A stretch of DNA of 64,000 bases, from NCBI GenBank assembly GCA_051294375.1, contig CM119270.1, positions 20,293,021 through 20,357,020 on the forward strand, written 5' to 3'. The stretch is from Paraspadella gotoi (Eukaryota > Chaetognatha). Of the stretch, positions 1-10,065 are shown one piece after another. The notes beneath the pieces were generated by a model. The model was not told the DNA's origin. It ran no database searches and saw nothing but the letters and a program-made list of their open reading frames with translations. Numbering within the stretch: the first letter of the stretch is position 1; every line of letters starts with the position of its first letter. The position numbers were made by a program, and so were the translations under genes.

Positions 1-901
1 ACGGCGAAGTGAATCAGCATCGATACCGGTGAACAAAGAACAACTGTTCCATTTACTGTGAATTCGATTCCATCTAATTTTGGGTCGATTTCTCTCACTA
101 CGCGGCGCTGTGAAATTATTTTCCGTGAAAGAAATGAAAAAACAAAAGATATTTTTTTAGACTTATTATCTTATTATTATCTTATTATCTTATTATCCCT
201 TAAAATGTCATGCGTTATAACAAAGAAATTACATATAATAACATCATATATATATCAATATTTTTTATTTGATATCGCGATTTATAGTATGTTTTATCGT
301 GTGTTTTATTGATTCGAACGTTATAAATTGTAAAATGGACTTCCAACAAGACAGATATCGTTGTTTTATCATGTACGGTAAACAATTCATTCATAACCAG
401 TCTAAAAACAAAAACAAAACTGGCACCTTACCCCTTGCATTCGATCTTTTAGCTATTTAATTTTCAAAAAATATCTTTATTTCATCTAATTATGGAGAAA
501 AAGAAAGTCGAAATAATTTCAATCTCCGGATGTGTAGACGTTGCCTATATTTCCAAAAGACAACACAAATATCCTTTATTATTGATTATTTATTTATTTA
601 TATTTAGATTATTTTATATAAAATATAAGTCATTTTTTTTTCAAATTCAATTTAATTTATTTATTAAATGAATGGATAATTTTTATATTGGTTGTACCAA
701 TTTCATATTAACGATGGAAATGGTTAAAAACTACAAAATGTTGCCAGTTTCATACTAAAGTTAGGTTATTGACTATTTATTATTATTAAGGTAATCTCAA
801 CTGTTTTTAAATCAACCATATAACTTAATCAACCAATAAACTTAACTTACCATTCAAAAGTAAACAAACCTACCACTTCAAGCGTCCACTTATTCTTAAC
901 T
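1..901. other. AT-rich non-coding flank
   Basis: No recognisable gene. The stretch is AT-rich with homopolymer runs and short open frames that have no coding bias. A segment at 548-566 (tttccaaaagacaacaca) recurs at 58812-58830, which marks it as part of a dispersed repeat. Confidence 0.6.
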
Positions 902-971
902 CATTCTCATTGTCATTGTCATTGTCATTCTCATTATCAATTTCATTGTCATTGTCATTATAATTGTCATT
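902..971. repeat. (ATTGTC)n hexanucleotide repeat
   Basis: Imperfect tandem copies of attgtc/attctc run for about 70 bp, with occasional attatc variants. It is an ordinary microsatellite. Confidence 0.85.
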
Positions 972-1026
972 CTTAAACTATAATCGTTCTATTTCACCCC
1001 CTCGGCTTTCGTCACTCAACCGTATC

Positions 1027-1049
1027 TCTGTCTCTCTCTCCTCCTCTCT

Positions 1050-1119
<70 letters not shown>

Positions 1120-1383
1120 TCTCTCTCTCTCTCTAAACAAAACAACATCTCTCCCCCCACTTTGCGTCCGATCAATTGGCACCCCTCCGTCCGTCCGCGC
1201 CTGCACCTCTGCCTGCTCCTCATAACCCCTTCCCCCCTCTCTCCCTTAAAATCTACGCACCTTTTCTTCTTCCCTGAATAGCGTCTCTCCTCCTCTTTCT
1301 CTCCTCTCTCTCTCTCTCTCTCTCCCTCTCCTCTCTCTCTCTCTCTCTTTCTCTCTCTGTGTGTGTCTCTCTCTCTCTCTCTT
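1027..1383. repeat. Two (CT)n tracts
   Basis: Nearly pure CT dinucleotides at 1027-1133 and 1287-1383 are separated by about 150 bp of mixed sequence. They face a GA tract about 80 bp downstream, so transcripts or single strands could fold back. Confidence 0.95.
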
Positions 1384-1463
1384 TCAAGCGTTTGAAATTG
1401 ATGAAAAGAATTTTGTCGTTAAGGGAACAAAAGACTCGTGCGGTAAACAAGTTTATCAGAGCG

Positions 1464-1464
<1 letters not shown>

Positions 1465-1531
<67 letters not shown>

Positions 1532-1553
1532 AGAGAGAGAAGAGAGAGAGAGA
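1465..1553. repeat. (GA)n tract
   Basis: About 89 bp of GA dinucleotide with a few AAG interruptions. It is complementary to the CT tracts just upstream and makes a long imperfect inverted repeat with them. Confidence 0.95.
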
Positions 1554-1980
1554 ATGGAAGGGTTTGAGAAGCAGAAGCGGCTTAAGGGTCCAACCTTTCA
1601 TCAAAAGAAAGAAAAAAAAAGCGTCAGATGTTATTTTAATTATCACCAGCGTTTTTTTTCTTTTTAGGTGAGTATTTGTTCTAAAAGTTGAATTAGTTTC
1701 TGGTCTTTCATTCATTGACGCTGCAATAATGAAGCCTTTGTTTCATTTTTTATCCTAAATTTATTTTTTATTTTTACATTGAGTGTTTTTTGGTCTTCAA
1801 TGATAAAAGCTAAGACATTCGACAAAGATTACAGACAAAAAAATTGTTTTCAAATTTAATCCAAACCAAAAATGTCAAAACAACGAAAATTTCAAAACAA
1901 AACAAATTTAATCCAAACCAAAAATATCAGAGACATATACATGAACTTTTATTTTTATTTCCTTTAAGAATCAATTTGTA
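1554..1980. other. Non-coding, nothing recognised
   Basis: AT-rich sequence with a local duplication (the phrase aatttaatccaaaccaaaaa occurs near 1853 and again near 1904). No gene signal. Confidence 0.5.
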
Positions 1981-2165
1981 GATAAGACGCTAAAGTGGGT
2001 CTTAAAAGAGCGATCTGCAACTTCCTTAACCCACTCTAGCAGCCATGGAACGGGTCCAGCGCTCGGAAGCAGGCTTGAGCCACGTCTTCAGTTTTCCTCT
2101 TGTTTTCCACGACTTCAAGGCAGTTTGCGTCCGTCCTCACGCTTTCTACAGGGTAGCTACCATTG
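1981..2165 (-). repeat. Putative dispersed repeat, copy 1
   Basis: Read on the minus strand, this segment shares collinear blocks with 56375-56490 on the plus strand: gtgagga..ac..aaac, aagtc, cgttccatg, gaagttgc.gat, cccact..ag. One frame of each copy gives a similar short peptide (EVADRS-like against EVADKS-like), so a remnant coding element is possible. The blocks are short and the match is by eye. Confidence 0.35.
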
Positions 2166-2466
2166 GGGATCTATCCCGGTACTTAATAGTCAATACTGAA
2201 TGAGCCATTGCAATATCCAACTTTATGCTGCAGTGAATTTGTGGTCATATGATCGTTTTATACAATTGATACATGTGATCATTATACCTTACACTTTTTA
2301 CTAAATATGATCTTACATGATGGAGTATTATTACCCGAATTATCTGACTGCCACGGTTTCACGGCTAGAGGTTGTCACGGTGTCTAGGCACGCGGGTGTC
2401 ACGGTGTCACAATTTCTCTAGCGTCGGGTTTATTTTTCCTCAGGCGTGACGGCGTCAGTGGCAGTC
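2166..2466. other. Non-coding with CACGGT direct repeats
   Basis: No gene recognised. The motif cacggt(g/t)tc recurs near 2352, 2377 and 2400, a short degenerate direct repeat. Confidence 0.5.
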
Positions 2467-2510
2467 GATGGCGTAAAAATGGCGTAAAATGGCGTCAGAT
2501 GGCGATTTTG
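2467..2510. promoter_or_regulatory. Phased ATGGCG cluster
   Basis: Four ATGGCG words start at 2468, 2479, 2489 and 2499, spaced 11, 10 and 10 bp, about one helical turn. On the other strand each is CGCCAT, which contains the GCCAT core bound by YY1/Pleiohomeotic proteins. The cluster lies 3.1 kb upstream of the Serrate start codon. Function is inference; it could simply be a 10-bp minisatellite. Confidence 0.3.
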
Positions 2511-2730
2511 GCGTGACTGACGCCGAAATCGTAATTTCCATCTCGTTTTTTTCTTAGTCCAACGAATTTGAAAAAGAAAAGAAAAATCTTTTCCGATAAA
2601 AATCGAAAAAAATAAAAAGAGATTCGCCACGCGCGAGATGTTGTTGTTGTTGTCGTTGTTTTTTCGGTTGGAATCGATTTAATCGATAACGAGGTTGAGT
2701 TGTTTTTCTCTTTGTGAGGCCAAAATGGAA

Positions 2731-2772
2731 TGAGGGGGGCGGAGGGGGGCGGAGGGGGGCGGAAGGGGGAGG
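2731..2772 (+). repeat. G-quadruplex-type GGGGGG array
   Basis: Three runs of six G (2734-2739, 2744-2749, 2754-2759) and one of five (2765-2769) are separated by 4-5 nt. This is a 10-bp tandem repeat that satisfies the canonical four-run G4 pattern. Confidence 0.8.
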
Positions 2773-3399
2773 CACGATCTTGCGAAGGGAGGGAAGAGAG
2801 TTTGTTTACGTTTTTAATGTTTCGACGGTCGACGGAACCGTAATCCCGGTTCTGGATCCATTGATGTCCCAAACTGCGGGGTCTCGCGTCAGCTGGGACC
2901 CTCGAAGCTTTCATGGACCGGACCCAGCCCTCTTTTTGTGACCCATCGGGCGCGGAGGGGGAAGGGCCGAACCTTTTCTCCGGGCCACTCGGGGCGTGAA
3001 AGCCTCTTTATTTTAGATTTTGAAAGAGGAAGAAGTTCTAAGCCCGGTCCCGCCCTTACGGTTCGGAAATTGGCTAACAATCGCCGTGGGCCTTTTGTTC
3101 GCCTTTTTTAAATAAATATATATATCTGGATTTTGATCTTTTGTTCTTTTTATTAAGTTTTTGTTTATCACTCGATCGATCGTGATTCGTTATACTTTGC
3201 AAATTTTTGGTCTCTGATTTACGTTTCATTTAGGCTTTTGTTTTGTTTTGTTTTGTTATTTTTTTTAGCCTAATCAATTTGAAAAGTTTGTTGTTAAACT
3301 GTTGCGCAGCTGTGCACAAGGATAACGAAACTGTTGTGAGGTTTTTCGATGTCAGAATTTTGGTAATGTGGCTAATCCTACATTACCCTCTTGTTTAGC
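2773..3399. other. GC-richer block then AT-rich sequence
   Basis: 2773-3080 is markedly GC-richer than its surroundings but has no conserved reading frame. 3081-3399 returns to AT-rich sequence with a (TTTTG)n run near 3237-3256. Confidence 0.45.
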
Positions 3400-3485
3400 T
3401 TGATAAAACTCAGCTCGTCCCGTGCGATTCCCTCACTGTCACGTTGAATAAGATTGATAAAACATATAAACATGCCAGTGGCAGG
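3400..3485 (+). repeat. Putative dispersed repeat, agctcgtccc family
   Basis: The 25-mer beginning agcttgataaaactcagctc (3399 on) matches 22 of 25 positions at 58907-58931. Collinear downstream words are ccctca..gtcacg, ttga and atgccag. A third related copy starts near 56532. It is probably a transposon fragment; no domain was identified. Confidence 0.4.
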
Positions 3486-4041
3486 AATGGTCAGTGTTCA
3501 CTGCAAGTCCATGCTCCTCAGTGCTCATTGTTCCCTTTTCTCTTTTTTCGTCATTTTCTCCTTACGAAATTTAATTGGACTCCCAAAAAATATTTTGCAG
3601 TGAAATAATCTTTTCATTCAGGAGAAGAAAATAGATTTAATTCTTCATCTATTTTATTCTTTCATTAATCCTTTGTTCAAATGTTTATTTCATCAAAATA
3701 ATAAGGGGAAAATCTGTTTTTCAATTGTCTGTCAATTTTTATCCCACTTTTCGTTACTTTGTACGTAAATTTACTAACCCCTTATTGTGCAGTGACATTC
3801 TCTTTCAGAAAAAAAAATTGCAGATGATCGAAGTTTCCAACGAGATCGATTCTGGCATCAAAGGTTTAGGACAATGCAATGATCAATTGAATTCAATTAT
3901 CTAATCAAAGAGCTGAAAAATGTGAAATCTTCTTAGCGATTATTTTACTATGACGAGGACGACGAAGATAAAAAAAGTTATAATTTACCTCAAAAAAGGT
4001 AAAAAAAGGAATTTAAACATAACATCCTAACTTGTTTCTGC
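3486..4041. other. AT-rich non-coding
   Basis: No gene, RNA or repeat recognised. Confidence 0.5.
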
Positions 4042-4231
4042 CGTCTTTGTCGTCGTCGTCTTTGTCATCATCATTGTCGTCGTCGTCGTCATCGTCGACG
4101 TCGTCATCGTCATTGTCGTTCGGTGTTCGATCGATGGACGGAATCGAGTCATCGTCGTCGTCGTAGTAGTAGTAGTAGTAGTAGTAGTAGTATAGTAGTA
4201 GTAGTAGTAGTAGTAGCAGTAGTAGTAGTAT

Positions 4232-4266
<35 letters not shown>
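4042..4266. repeat. CGT triplet run followed by (GTA)n array
   Basis: 4042-4118 is cgt/cat-type triplets and 4163-4266 is an almost pure (GTA)n array with single interruptions. The long open frame across it (poly-Ser or poly-Val depending on frame) is a by-product of the triplet period. Confidence 0.9.
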
Positions 4267-4569
4267 ATTGTCGTTTATGTTGTTTTCTTTTTTATTTTTG
4301 TTACCGCTTATTTTTTGTTTTAGTAATTATTCTCTTGGTGGTAGTATATATAGTAGTAAATAGTATGAAATCGGTACAACCAATATAAAAATTATCCATT
4401 CAGTTAATAAACAAACTATCTTGCCCCTGACTTTGGACAGGCTTTGGTGGTTTAAAGTATAGTATTTAGTATATAATTTATTGTTTATAGTATAGTTTAT
4501 AGAAGTATATATGTAGTATAAATCTCGTTCAATATAGTTGTCTTCTTTCTTTTGTTCTCGGTTCATTGA
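4267..4569. other. AT-rich non-coding
   Basis: Sequence rich in tag/tat steps, possibly decayed GTA repeat. No gene. Confidence 0.5.
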
Positions 4570-4800
4570 ATGGTCGTCATCGTCGTCGTCGTCTTCATTG
4601 TCGTCGCTGTCGCCCCTCACCCTCTGACCTTCACTTCCCCATTTCCCCATTTTAGGATCTCCTTTCTTCAACTTGGTCATCGTCATCGTCGTAGTCGTCT
4701 TTCGTCTTCATCGGATTGTTTGAGTGCGTTTAGGTGCGTTTTTGGTTTTCAACCCTAATTTTCCTCAAAATGGCCAATGGCGTTTCCTCTCCTCTCTCAT

Positions 4801-4832
<32 letters not shown>

Positions 4833-5150
4833 ATCTCTCATCTCTCTCTCTCTCTCTCTCCTCTCATCATCTCTCTATCTCTCCTCCTCCATCTCAAAAA
4901 GTCTGGATTTTCCAAGTGCCTCTTCCGTTTTTCTCCCTTTCCTCCATCCTATATCGCATCCTTCAATTGTTTTTCCTGCCTCCTCCTATTACCCTTTCCT
5001 CCTCCTCTCTCGACCTCCTCCTCCTCCTCTTCCTCTTCCTCCTCCTCTCATCTTTTCGGAGGACGACGCGCTTCGGGCCCCATCATCATTTTGAGTCCTC
5101 GTCATCGTCGTCATCGTCGTTTTCGTCGTTATCGTCGTCGCGTGTTCGAC
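4570..5150. repeat. Compound triplet and CT repeats
   Basis: GTC triplets occur at about 4570-4612 and 4678-4712. CT-rich tract at 4786-4892. CTC-rich pyrimidine sequence runs to 5050, and CGT triplets lie at 5099-5149. Serine- and leucine-rich open frames here follow the repeats and are not genes. Confidence 0.8.
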
Positions 5151-5646
5151 TAAATCCCTCGAATTTAAAAAAAGGTTTACGGACTCATCAAAGTAAAAAA
5201 AAAAAAATAGTAAAATAAATAAATACGCAAATACTTTTTTTTCTGAAAAAATAAATAAATTCTCTCACTCGGAATTATTTTTCGTTTTTTCTCTTCAAAA
5301 TTATTTCACCCACGGAAAACAAAAACAAAACAAAAAAAATTCGTTCGCTCGTTTCCCGCTTACAATTTCACGAACTCGGACTTATAAACGAACACAATTT
5401 GAAGGGGAAAATAAATAAATACAAATACTGACGAAAATAAAAATAAATGTTGCGATAAAATTTCCGCATATTTGAAAAATTTTTATTAAAAAAAAAACCT
5501 ACAAAAAAAACACTGATTTTCTTTATAAATTCCTATTTTTTCGAAAAGAAAAAAGAAAAAAAATATTTCCGGATTTTTCTTTTTTTTCTCTCGGCGCCGA
5601 TAGACCCGCCTCTCTCTATCTCGGCGTCATTCTCCCCGAAGGCGTC
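5151..5646 (+). promoter_or_regulatory. Immediate 5' flank of the Serrate exon
   Basis: AT-rich sequence switches abruptly to GC-rich sequence at about 5590. The coding frame is open back to a TGA at 5473-5475, but no ATG precedes 5647. A TATA-like word lies at about 5382, but no core promoter element is strong enough to call a start site. The segment probably holds 5' UTR and proximal promoter. Confidence 0.35.
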
Positions 5647-6600
5647 ATGACTTTCGCGGCCGCCGCCGCCGCCGCCGCCGCCGACCCCGCCGCTCTCAAT
5701 CTCGGCGCCGTTCGACGCCGCAAACCCTCCTCCGGTTCCAACCGGCGCCGTCGACTTTCGACGCCGGAATCGATGGAATCGACGACAACAACAAAATCAA
5801 CAACCGGCGCCGAATCGACGCCGCTCGAGTTGGTTTCCATAACGGTCGCCGTCGTCTCGGCCATTGGCTCTGCAAATCAGCACCGTTGCGGCGCCAATGA
5901 AGACCGGATCTCCGGTGCCGAAGAGAATCGACTTCTCGGCCTCTCTCCTTCCTCTACGACGACAACGACAACAGCAACGACAACAACAACAACGCGTAAC
6001 GCCAGTCTCAGCCTTCGATCTCACTCCGCACCAATCGCATCTCGACGCCGGAGTCGGCCTTTTGACTTTGCCGACTCTGCCGACGCAGCCACCGACTTTG
6101 CCGACGAAGTCATCGACTCTACCGACAACGCCGCCTTAAACTCGCCCGCCAGTGCCGACCTTTCCTCGTCCAAACTCTCTCACCCTCTCTCGCCGCCTCG
6201 CTTTCTTCCTCGGCTTCGTCTCTCCTCTACCCTCTTCCTCCCTCTCTTCCTCCTCCTCCTTCTCCCTTCCTCTTCCGCCTCCGGTTACTTCGAGCTGCAG
6301 ATCCTCAGAGTCCTCAATCCCAACGGACGCCTCTCCAACGGCTCCTGCTGCGACGGAGGCAGCCCTGACGCCGCTGACGCCACCATCCCTTGTCCGGCGA
6401 CCGATCAGTGCGACTCTTACGCCTTCGTCTGTCTCATGGAATATCAGGGCGGCGCCGCTGAAGCCGGCGGCGTCGCTGGGAGAAACCGGCGCTGTTCGTT
6501 CGGAAACGCGACCACGCCGGTGCTGGGACCGAACGTCTTCGCCTTTGACGGAGGAGAGGAAGTTGGGAGGGTGAGGCTGCCCTTTCAATTCGCCTGGACG
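5647..6600 (+). CDS. Ser: Serrate/Jagged-type Notch ligand, first coding exon (partial gene)
   Basis: Membrane-bound ligands of this family bind Notch on neighbouring cells through the N-terminal MNNL and DSL domains. The exon encodes 318 residues. From residue 213 (GYFELQILRV) it matches the MNNL domain: NG..SNGSCC (C234, C235), C249, C255, C262 in VCLMEYQ, C283 in RCSFGNATTPVLG, then the hydrophobic strand LPFQFAWT ending the exon. All six MNNL cysteines are present. Residues 188-212 form an internal signal peptide (RLRLSS, core TLFLPLFLLLLLP, then SSSAS). The preceding 187 residues are low complexity: Ala9 at 4-12, Arg runs, and Thr runs at 104-116. Drosophila Serrate also has an extended leader before its hydrophobic segment. 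ATG 5647 is the first Met after an upstream TGA and has G at -3; Met43 (5773) is the alternative. DSL, EGF repeats and transmembrane region lie in later exons not seen here. Identity is very secure, the start less so. Confidence 0.93.
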
Positions 6601-6606
6601 GTGAGT
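6598..6606 (+). other. 5' splice site of Serrate coding exon 1
   Basis: ACG followed by GTGAGT, with the exon ending in phase 0 after the FAWT codons. Reading on gives seven more codons and then a TAG at 6622, consistent with intron sequence. In the family the next residues should be the RSYTLLVEAWD-like strand. Confidence 0.85.
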
Positions 6607-6613
6607 TTCGTGG

Positions 6614-6712
6614 GTGAGGGATAGCGAAGGAGGGTAAGGGATAGAAATGGAGGGTGAGGGATAGAAAAGGAGGATGAGGGATAGAAAAGGAGGATGGGAG
6701 ATAGTGAAGGAG
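6614..6712 (+). repeat. 20-bp minisatellite just inside intron 1
   Basis: Five 20-bp units (gtgagggatagaaaaggagg type) start 14 bp after the donor. The starts of units 1-3 read AGG/GTGAGG, GTAAGG or GTGAGG, so they resemble weak 5' splice sites. Units 4 and 5 have lost the GT. Confidence 0.85.
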
Positions 6713-6740
6713 TTTGTCAAGACAGAGAGTTCGAGGAGAG

Positions 6741-6775
6741 TTTTGGGGGTTTTGGGGGTTTTGGGGGTTTTGGGG
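6741..6775 (+). repeat. (TTTTGGGGG)4 array, G-quadruplex-prone
   Basis: Three perfect 9-bp units and a fourth with one G fewer. Four G runs with four-T loops fit an ideal intramolecular quadruplex on the sense strand of intron 1. The unit resembles the ciliate telomere repeat TTTTGGGG, but four copies do not make a telomere. Confidence 0.9.
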
Positions 6776-7276
6776 TGAGGGATTGTTGGAAAGGGCGATA
6801 GACGTTTAGGGGACGATTTAATATTTAATATGCAAATTAAAAACAAATCGTTAAATTTGCCGCAATTTTAATTATTGAAGAGCAATGTAACTATTTTCTA
6901 ACCGTAAATTCTGCGAAATCAAGAAAACTTCATTTGTTTTTTAAATGTTATTTTAAATATTTTACGAAAGAGTAGAGATTTTAGCTTAAAATTGTGTAAT
7001 AAATCGGACGCGGACTTTTCTGGGTTTATATTTCGATTTTCCCAAAATGGTAATCACGTCTAATTTCTCTTTTTCTCATCACGCACACGAACACTAACAA
7101 GCCTCGTTTTCACATCTCAAAGGTGTAAATGTTTTCTCTCTTGTTTTTTTTTCTGTTTCGTGTGTTTCTTTTTTTTTGTGATCGGATGATCGGGACGAGT
7201 TTTTTCACGACTTCGAATACAACTCACTTTTTTTAAATGTTATTTGGAGGGAAATCGTGTCAAAGTTTTTAATGAG
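6776..7276 (+). other. Intron 1 sequence, nothing recognised
   Basis: AT-rich with no open frame of coding character. It is inferred to lie within Serrate intron 1. Confidence 0.5.
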
Positions 7277-7287
7277 TGAGAGAGAGA

Positions 7288-7333
<46 letters not shown>

Positions 7334-7753
7334 GAAACAAAGGCCGTGTGACTGAGCTTTAATGACTCTGTCCCCCGGGGAGAAGAGACGGAAAGAATCG
7401 GAGATTCGACATTTCCTAGATTTCGATTTTCGACGTCGTCGTACAGTTTAGTCACCCAATTTTTTTTCGCTGAAGTATTTACTACGAATGGTACAGTTTC
7501 GTCACCCGAATTGTGTTAAAGTTTGTTTTTTTTAATCTGCTCTTAGAATTTATTTGGTTGAGCTTCCGAATTTCTAAACGAACGAAGTTTACGAATCAAT
7601 AGAAATACTGGATGCGAATTTTGGGTCCATATAAAAAGGGAAAGTGTAAACTCGGATGGGTCATGGATGATCCACAGGATGGGACCCACCCCGTGGCCGG
7701 ATGGGCTCATTTCGACCGCAACGACAGAGCGTGGAATCGATTTGACTCTCGAC

Positions 7754-7835
<82 letters not shown>

Positions 7836-8104
7836 TTTAGCATTAAAAAATATAAAAAAAACCATTTCTAGATTTAACAAGACGAACTCTCGAATCCGTG
7901 GGAAGAAAAACTGAGAAAAAAGAAAGAAAAAAAAAAAAAGAAAAAAGGAAAAAGTGTAAAAGAAAAAATTGAAGATTTTTATTTATCGTTTGACACGATC
8001 CTCTTTTTCGAGAAAGAAAGAGTGAGATTTTGAGAGAGAGAAGAGAGAGAGAGAGAGCGAAGAGAGAGAGAGACGAGAGAGAGCGAGAGAGAGAGAGAGA
8101 GAGT

Positions 8105-8144
<40 letters not shown>
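7277..8144. repeat. Three (GA)n tracts
   Basis: GA tracts at 7277-7329, 7754-7834 and 8033-8144 are separated by non-repetitive sequence. All three are in the same orientation on the + strand. GAGAG is the binding word of GAGA factor in flies, but simple expansion explains the tracts. Confidence 0.9.
7897..7904 (+). promoter_or_regulatory. CGTGGGAA, Su(H)/CSL-type site
   Basis: Exact match to the high-affinity binding word of the Notch-pathway factor Su(H)/CSL, inside the presumed first intron of a Notch ligand gene. About two such octamers are expected by chance in a window this size counting both strands, so it is suggestive only. Confidence 0.2.
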
Positions 8145-8146
<2 letters not shown>

Positions 8147-8392
8147 TCTGGGAAATCCATTCGGTTCATTAACTTCGACGTCGAAGATTCTTATGATGTT
8201 CATAACGAAGCAGCTGATGTCGTTGTTGTTGTTATTTTACTTTTTCTTTTAAATATAAATAATTAAATTTTTCGAATTTAGGATTGCTAATGTTTGGGAA
8301 AGAACCAGCTTTGTTTCTCATCAAATTATTTGGTTGAGACAATAGATGTCTTAACAAGGACATTCAGTCCGGAAGATTTTGACTCGGAAGTG

Positions 8393-8453
8393 TCGTCGTC
8401 GTCGTCGTCGTCGTCGTCGTTCGTCATCGTTCGTCGTCGTCGTCGTTCGTCGT

Positions 8454-8500
<47 letters not shown>

Positions 8501-8640
8501 TTTAATGTTTCTTGTCATGACCCAAAATGTTCCCAGTTTCGATTTTCCATTTTAAGGATTTCGATTCATTAAAAATCCCCGGTCATCTCGATTGATGACA
8601 GCGACGACGAGAACGATGACGACGACGACGACGACGATGA
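8393..8640. repeat. (CGT)n and inverted (ACG)n triplet arrays
   Basis: GTC/CGT triplets with TTCGTC and CATCGT interruptions run 8393-8501. After about 100 bp, complementary GAC/ACG triplets run 8601-8640. Together they form an imperfect inverted repeat. Confidence 0.9.
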
Positions 8641-9202
8641 CATCTCTCTCCCTCTCTCTCTCTCTCTCTCCCTCTCTCTTTTCGATTTAAGACTTCCGTT
8701 TCGATTCCAGGATAATGAATATGAGCCAAGTTTCTTTCGCATTGAACCTCGAATTTCTAGATTTCAAAATCCGTTTCTCTTTTTTATATTTAAAAAAAAT
8801 ATTTTTTTTATAAATTTAATTATTTTTCTATTATCTAATTTTTTAAAATTTGATTTTTTTCATATATTTTTTATAATTCAAATTTTATATATTTTATATC
8901 TAAATTTCATAAAAAATCTTAGAATCCGTAAATCGCTAATTCTATACGTCGTAACCCGACATAATCTCAACTTCATTTCCTCAATAAAACATTTTAAAGA
9001 GCGAAGGATGATTCAGCTGATCCTTTTCGCTGAACCCAAGTGATCAGGTCAAGCGCGGGAAATGTTGGGGTCAGGCCGCGCCACAGCATGGTGGACTGCG
9101 GCATGGCATTACGCAGCATTGCAATTTACAGCATCGCGGTATGCTGCATTCCGGTTTGGATCATTTTTGAGACGCAGATAATTATCTTTTTATATTTAAT
9201 TT
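8641..9202. other. CT tract, AT-rich sequence and gcagcat repeats
   Basis: CT tract at 8643-8681, then very AT-rich sequence to about 8990. 9067-9160 is GC-richer with short repeats of gcagcat/acagcat/atgctgc. No gene. Confidence 0.5.
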
Positions 9203-9592
9203 NNNNNNNNNNNNNNNNNNNNNNNNNNNNNNNNNNNNNNNNNNNNNNNNNNNNNNNNNNNNNNNNNNNNNNNNNNNNNNNNNNNNNNNNNNNNNNNNNN
9301 NNNNNNNNNNNNNNNNNNNNNNNNNNNNNNNNNNNNNNNNNNNNNNNNNNNNNNNNNNNNNNNNNNNNNNNNNNNNNNNNNNNNNNNNNNNNNNNNNNNN
9401 NNNNNNNNNNNNNNNNNNNNNNNNNNNNNNNNNNNNNNNNNNNNNNNNNNNNNNNNNNNNNNNNNNNNNNNNNNNNNNNNNNNNNNNNNNNNNNNNNNNN
9501 NNNNNNNNNNNNNNNNNNNNNNNNNNNNNNNNNNNNNNNNNNNNNNNNNNNNNNNNNNNNNNNNNNNNNNNNNNNNNNNNNNNNNNNNNNNN
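9203..9592. other. Assembly gap, 390 N
   Basis: Run of undetermined bases. It could hide an exon. Confidence 1.
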
Positions 9593-9925
9593 CTCTCCAC
9601 CGGCAATGGTCCCCTTAATTTCGAGTCCTTAATCTTGAAATCCGTCGAGTAAAAGGGAAAGGATTAACCCTCACCGCCTTACCTTCCTCGATCCAAAGCG
9701 AGAACTTACCTCCGAGAAAGTCTCTCGATTCTCCGCCGCATTAACTCTGCTATTTCCTCGTTCGTCTTTAAAGAGGGTGAGGCTTCTTCCGGAGAACTTA
9801 CCCTTTCGAGAATTCGGTGATTAAACAACGTTTTCACGGATAGACCGAGACAGCATGGAGAGATATTGAGTCCGGATCTTGGCTGAAATAACGAGTCTTA
9901 TTCTTTCCCTTCCCCCCTTTTTCCC
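9593..9925. other. Non-coding island between two gaps
   Basis: Balanced base composition without a sustained reading frame. No family recognised. Confidence 0.4.
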
Positions 9926-10065
9926 NNNNNNNNNNNNNNNNNNNNNNNNNNNNNNNNNNNNNNNNNNNNNNNNNNNNNNNNNNNNNNNNNNNNNNNNNNN
10001 NNNNNNNNNNNNNNNNNNNNNNNNNNNNNNNNNNNNNNNNNNNNNNNNNNNNNNNNNNNNNNNNN
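9926..10065. other. Assembly gap, 140 N
   Basis: Run of undetermined bases beginning after a C/T-rich stretch. Confidence 1.

Noticed and set aside
1359-1667. RERERE- and SLSLSL-type open frames over GA/CT tracts throughout the window
   Set aside because: Dinucleotide repeats encode alternating two-residue peptides in every frame, so these are not genes.
4123-4323. Serine/valine-rich and other homopolymeric open frames over triplet repeats (also 8294-8572, 10316-10567, 16542-17060, 53042-53236)
   Set aside because: Triplet repeats stay open in all frames by periodicity. There is no flanking conserved sequence or coding bias.
6741-6775. Telomere interpretation of the TTTTGGGGG array
   Set aside because: Only four units, internal to a gene, and the unit is of ciliate type while other evidence points to an arthropod with TTAGG.
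6136-6846. Long minus-strand open frame opposite the Serrate exon
   Set aside because: It is the antisense shadow of a GC-rich coding exon and the KTPKTP-type repeat from the G-rich array. It has no domain.
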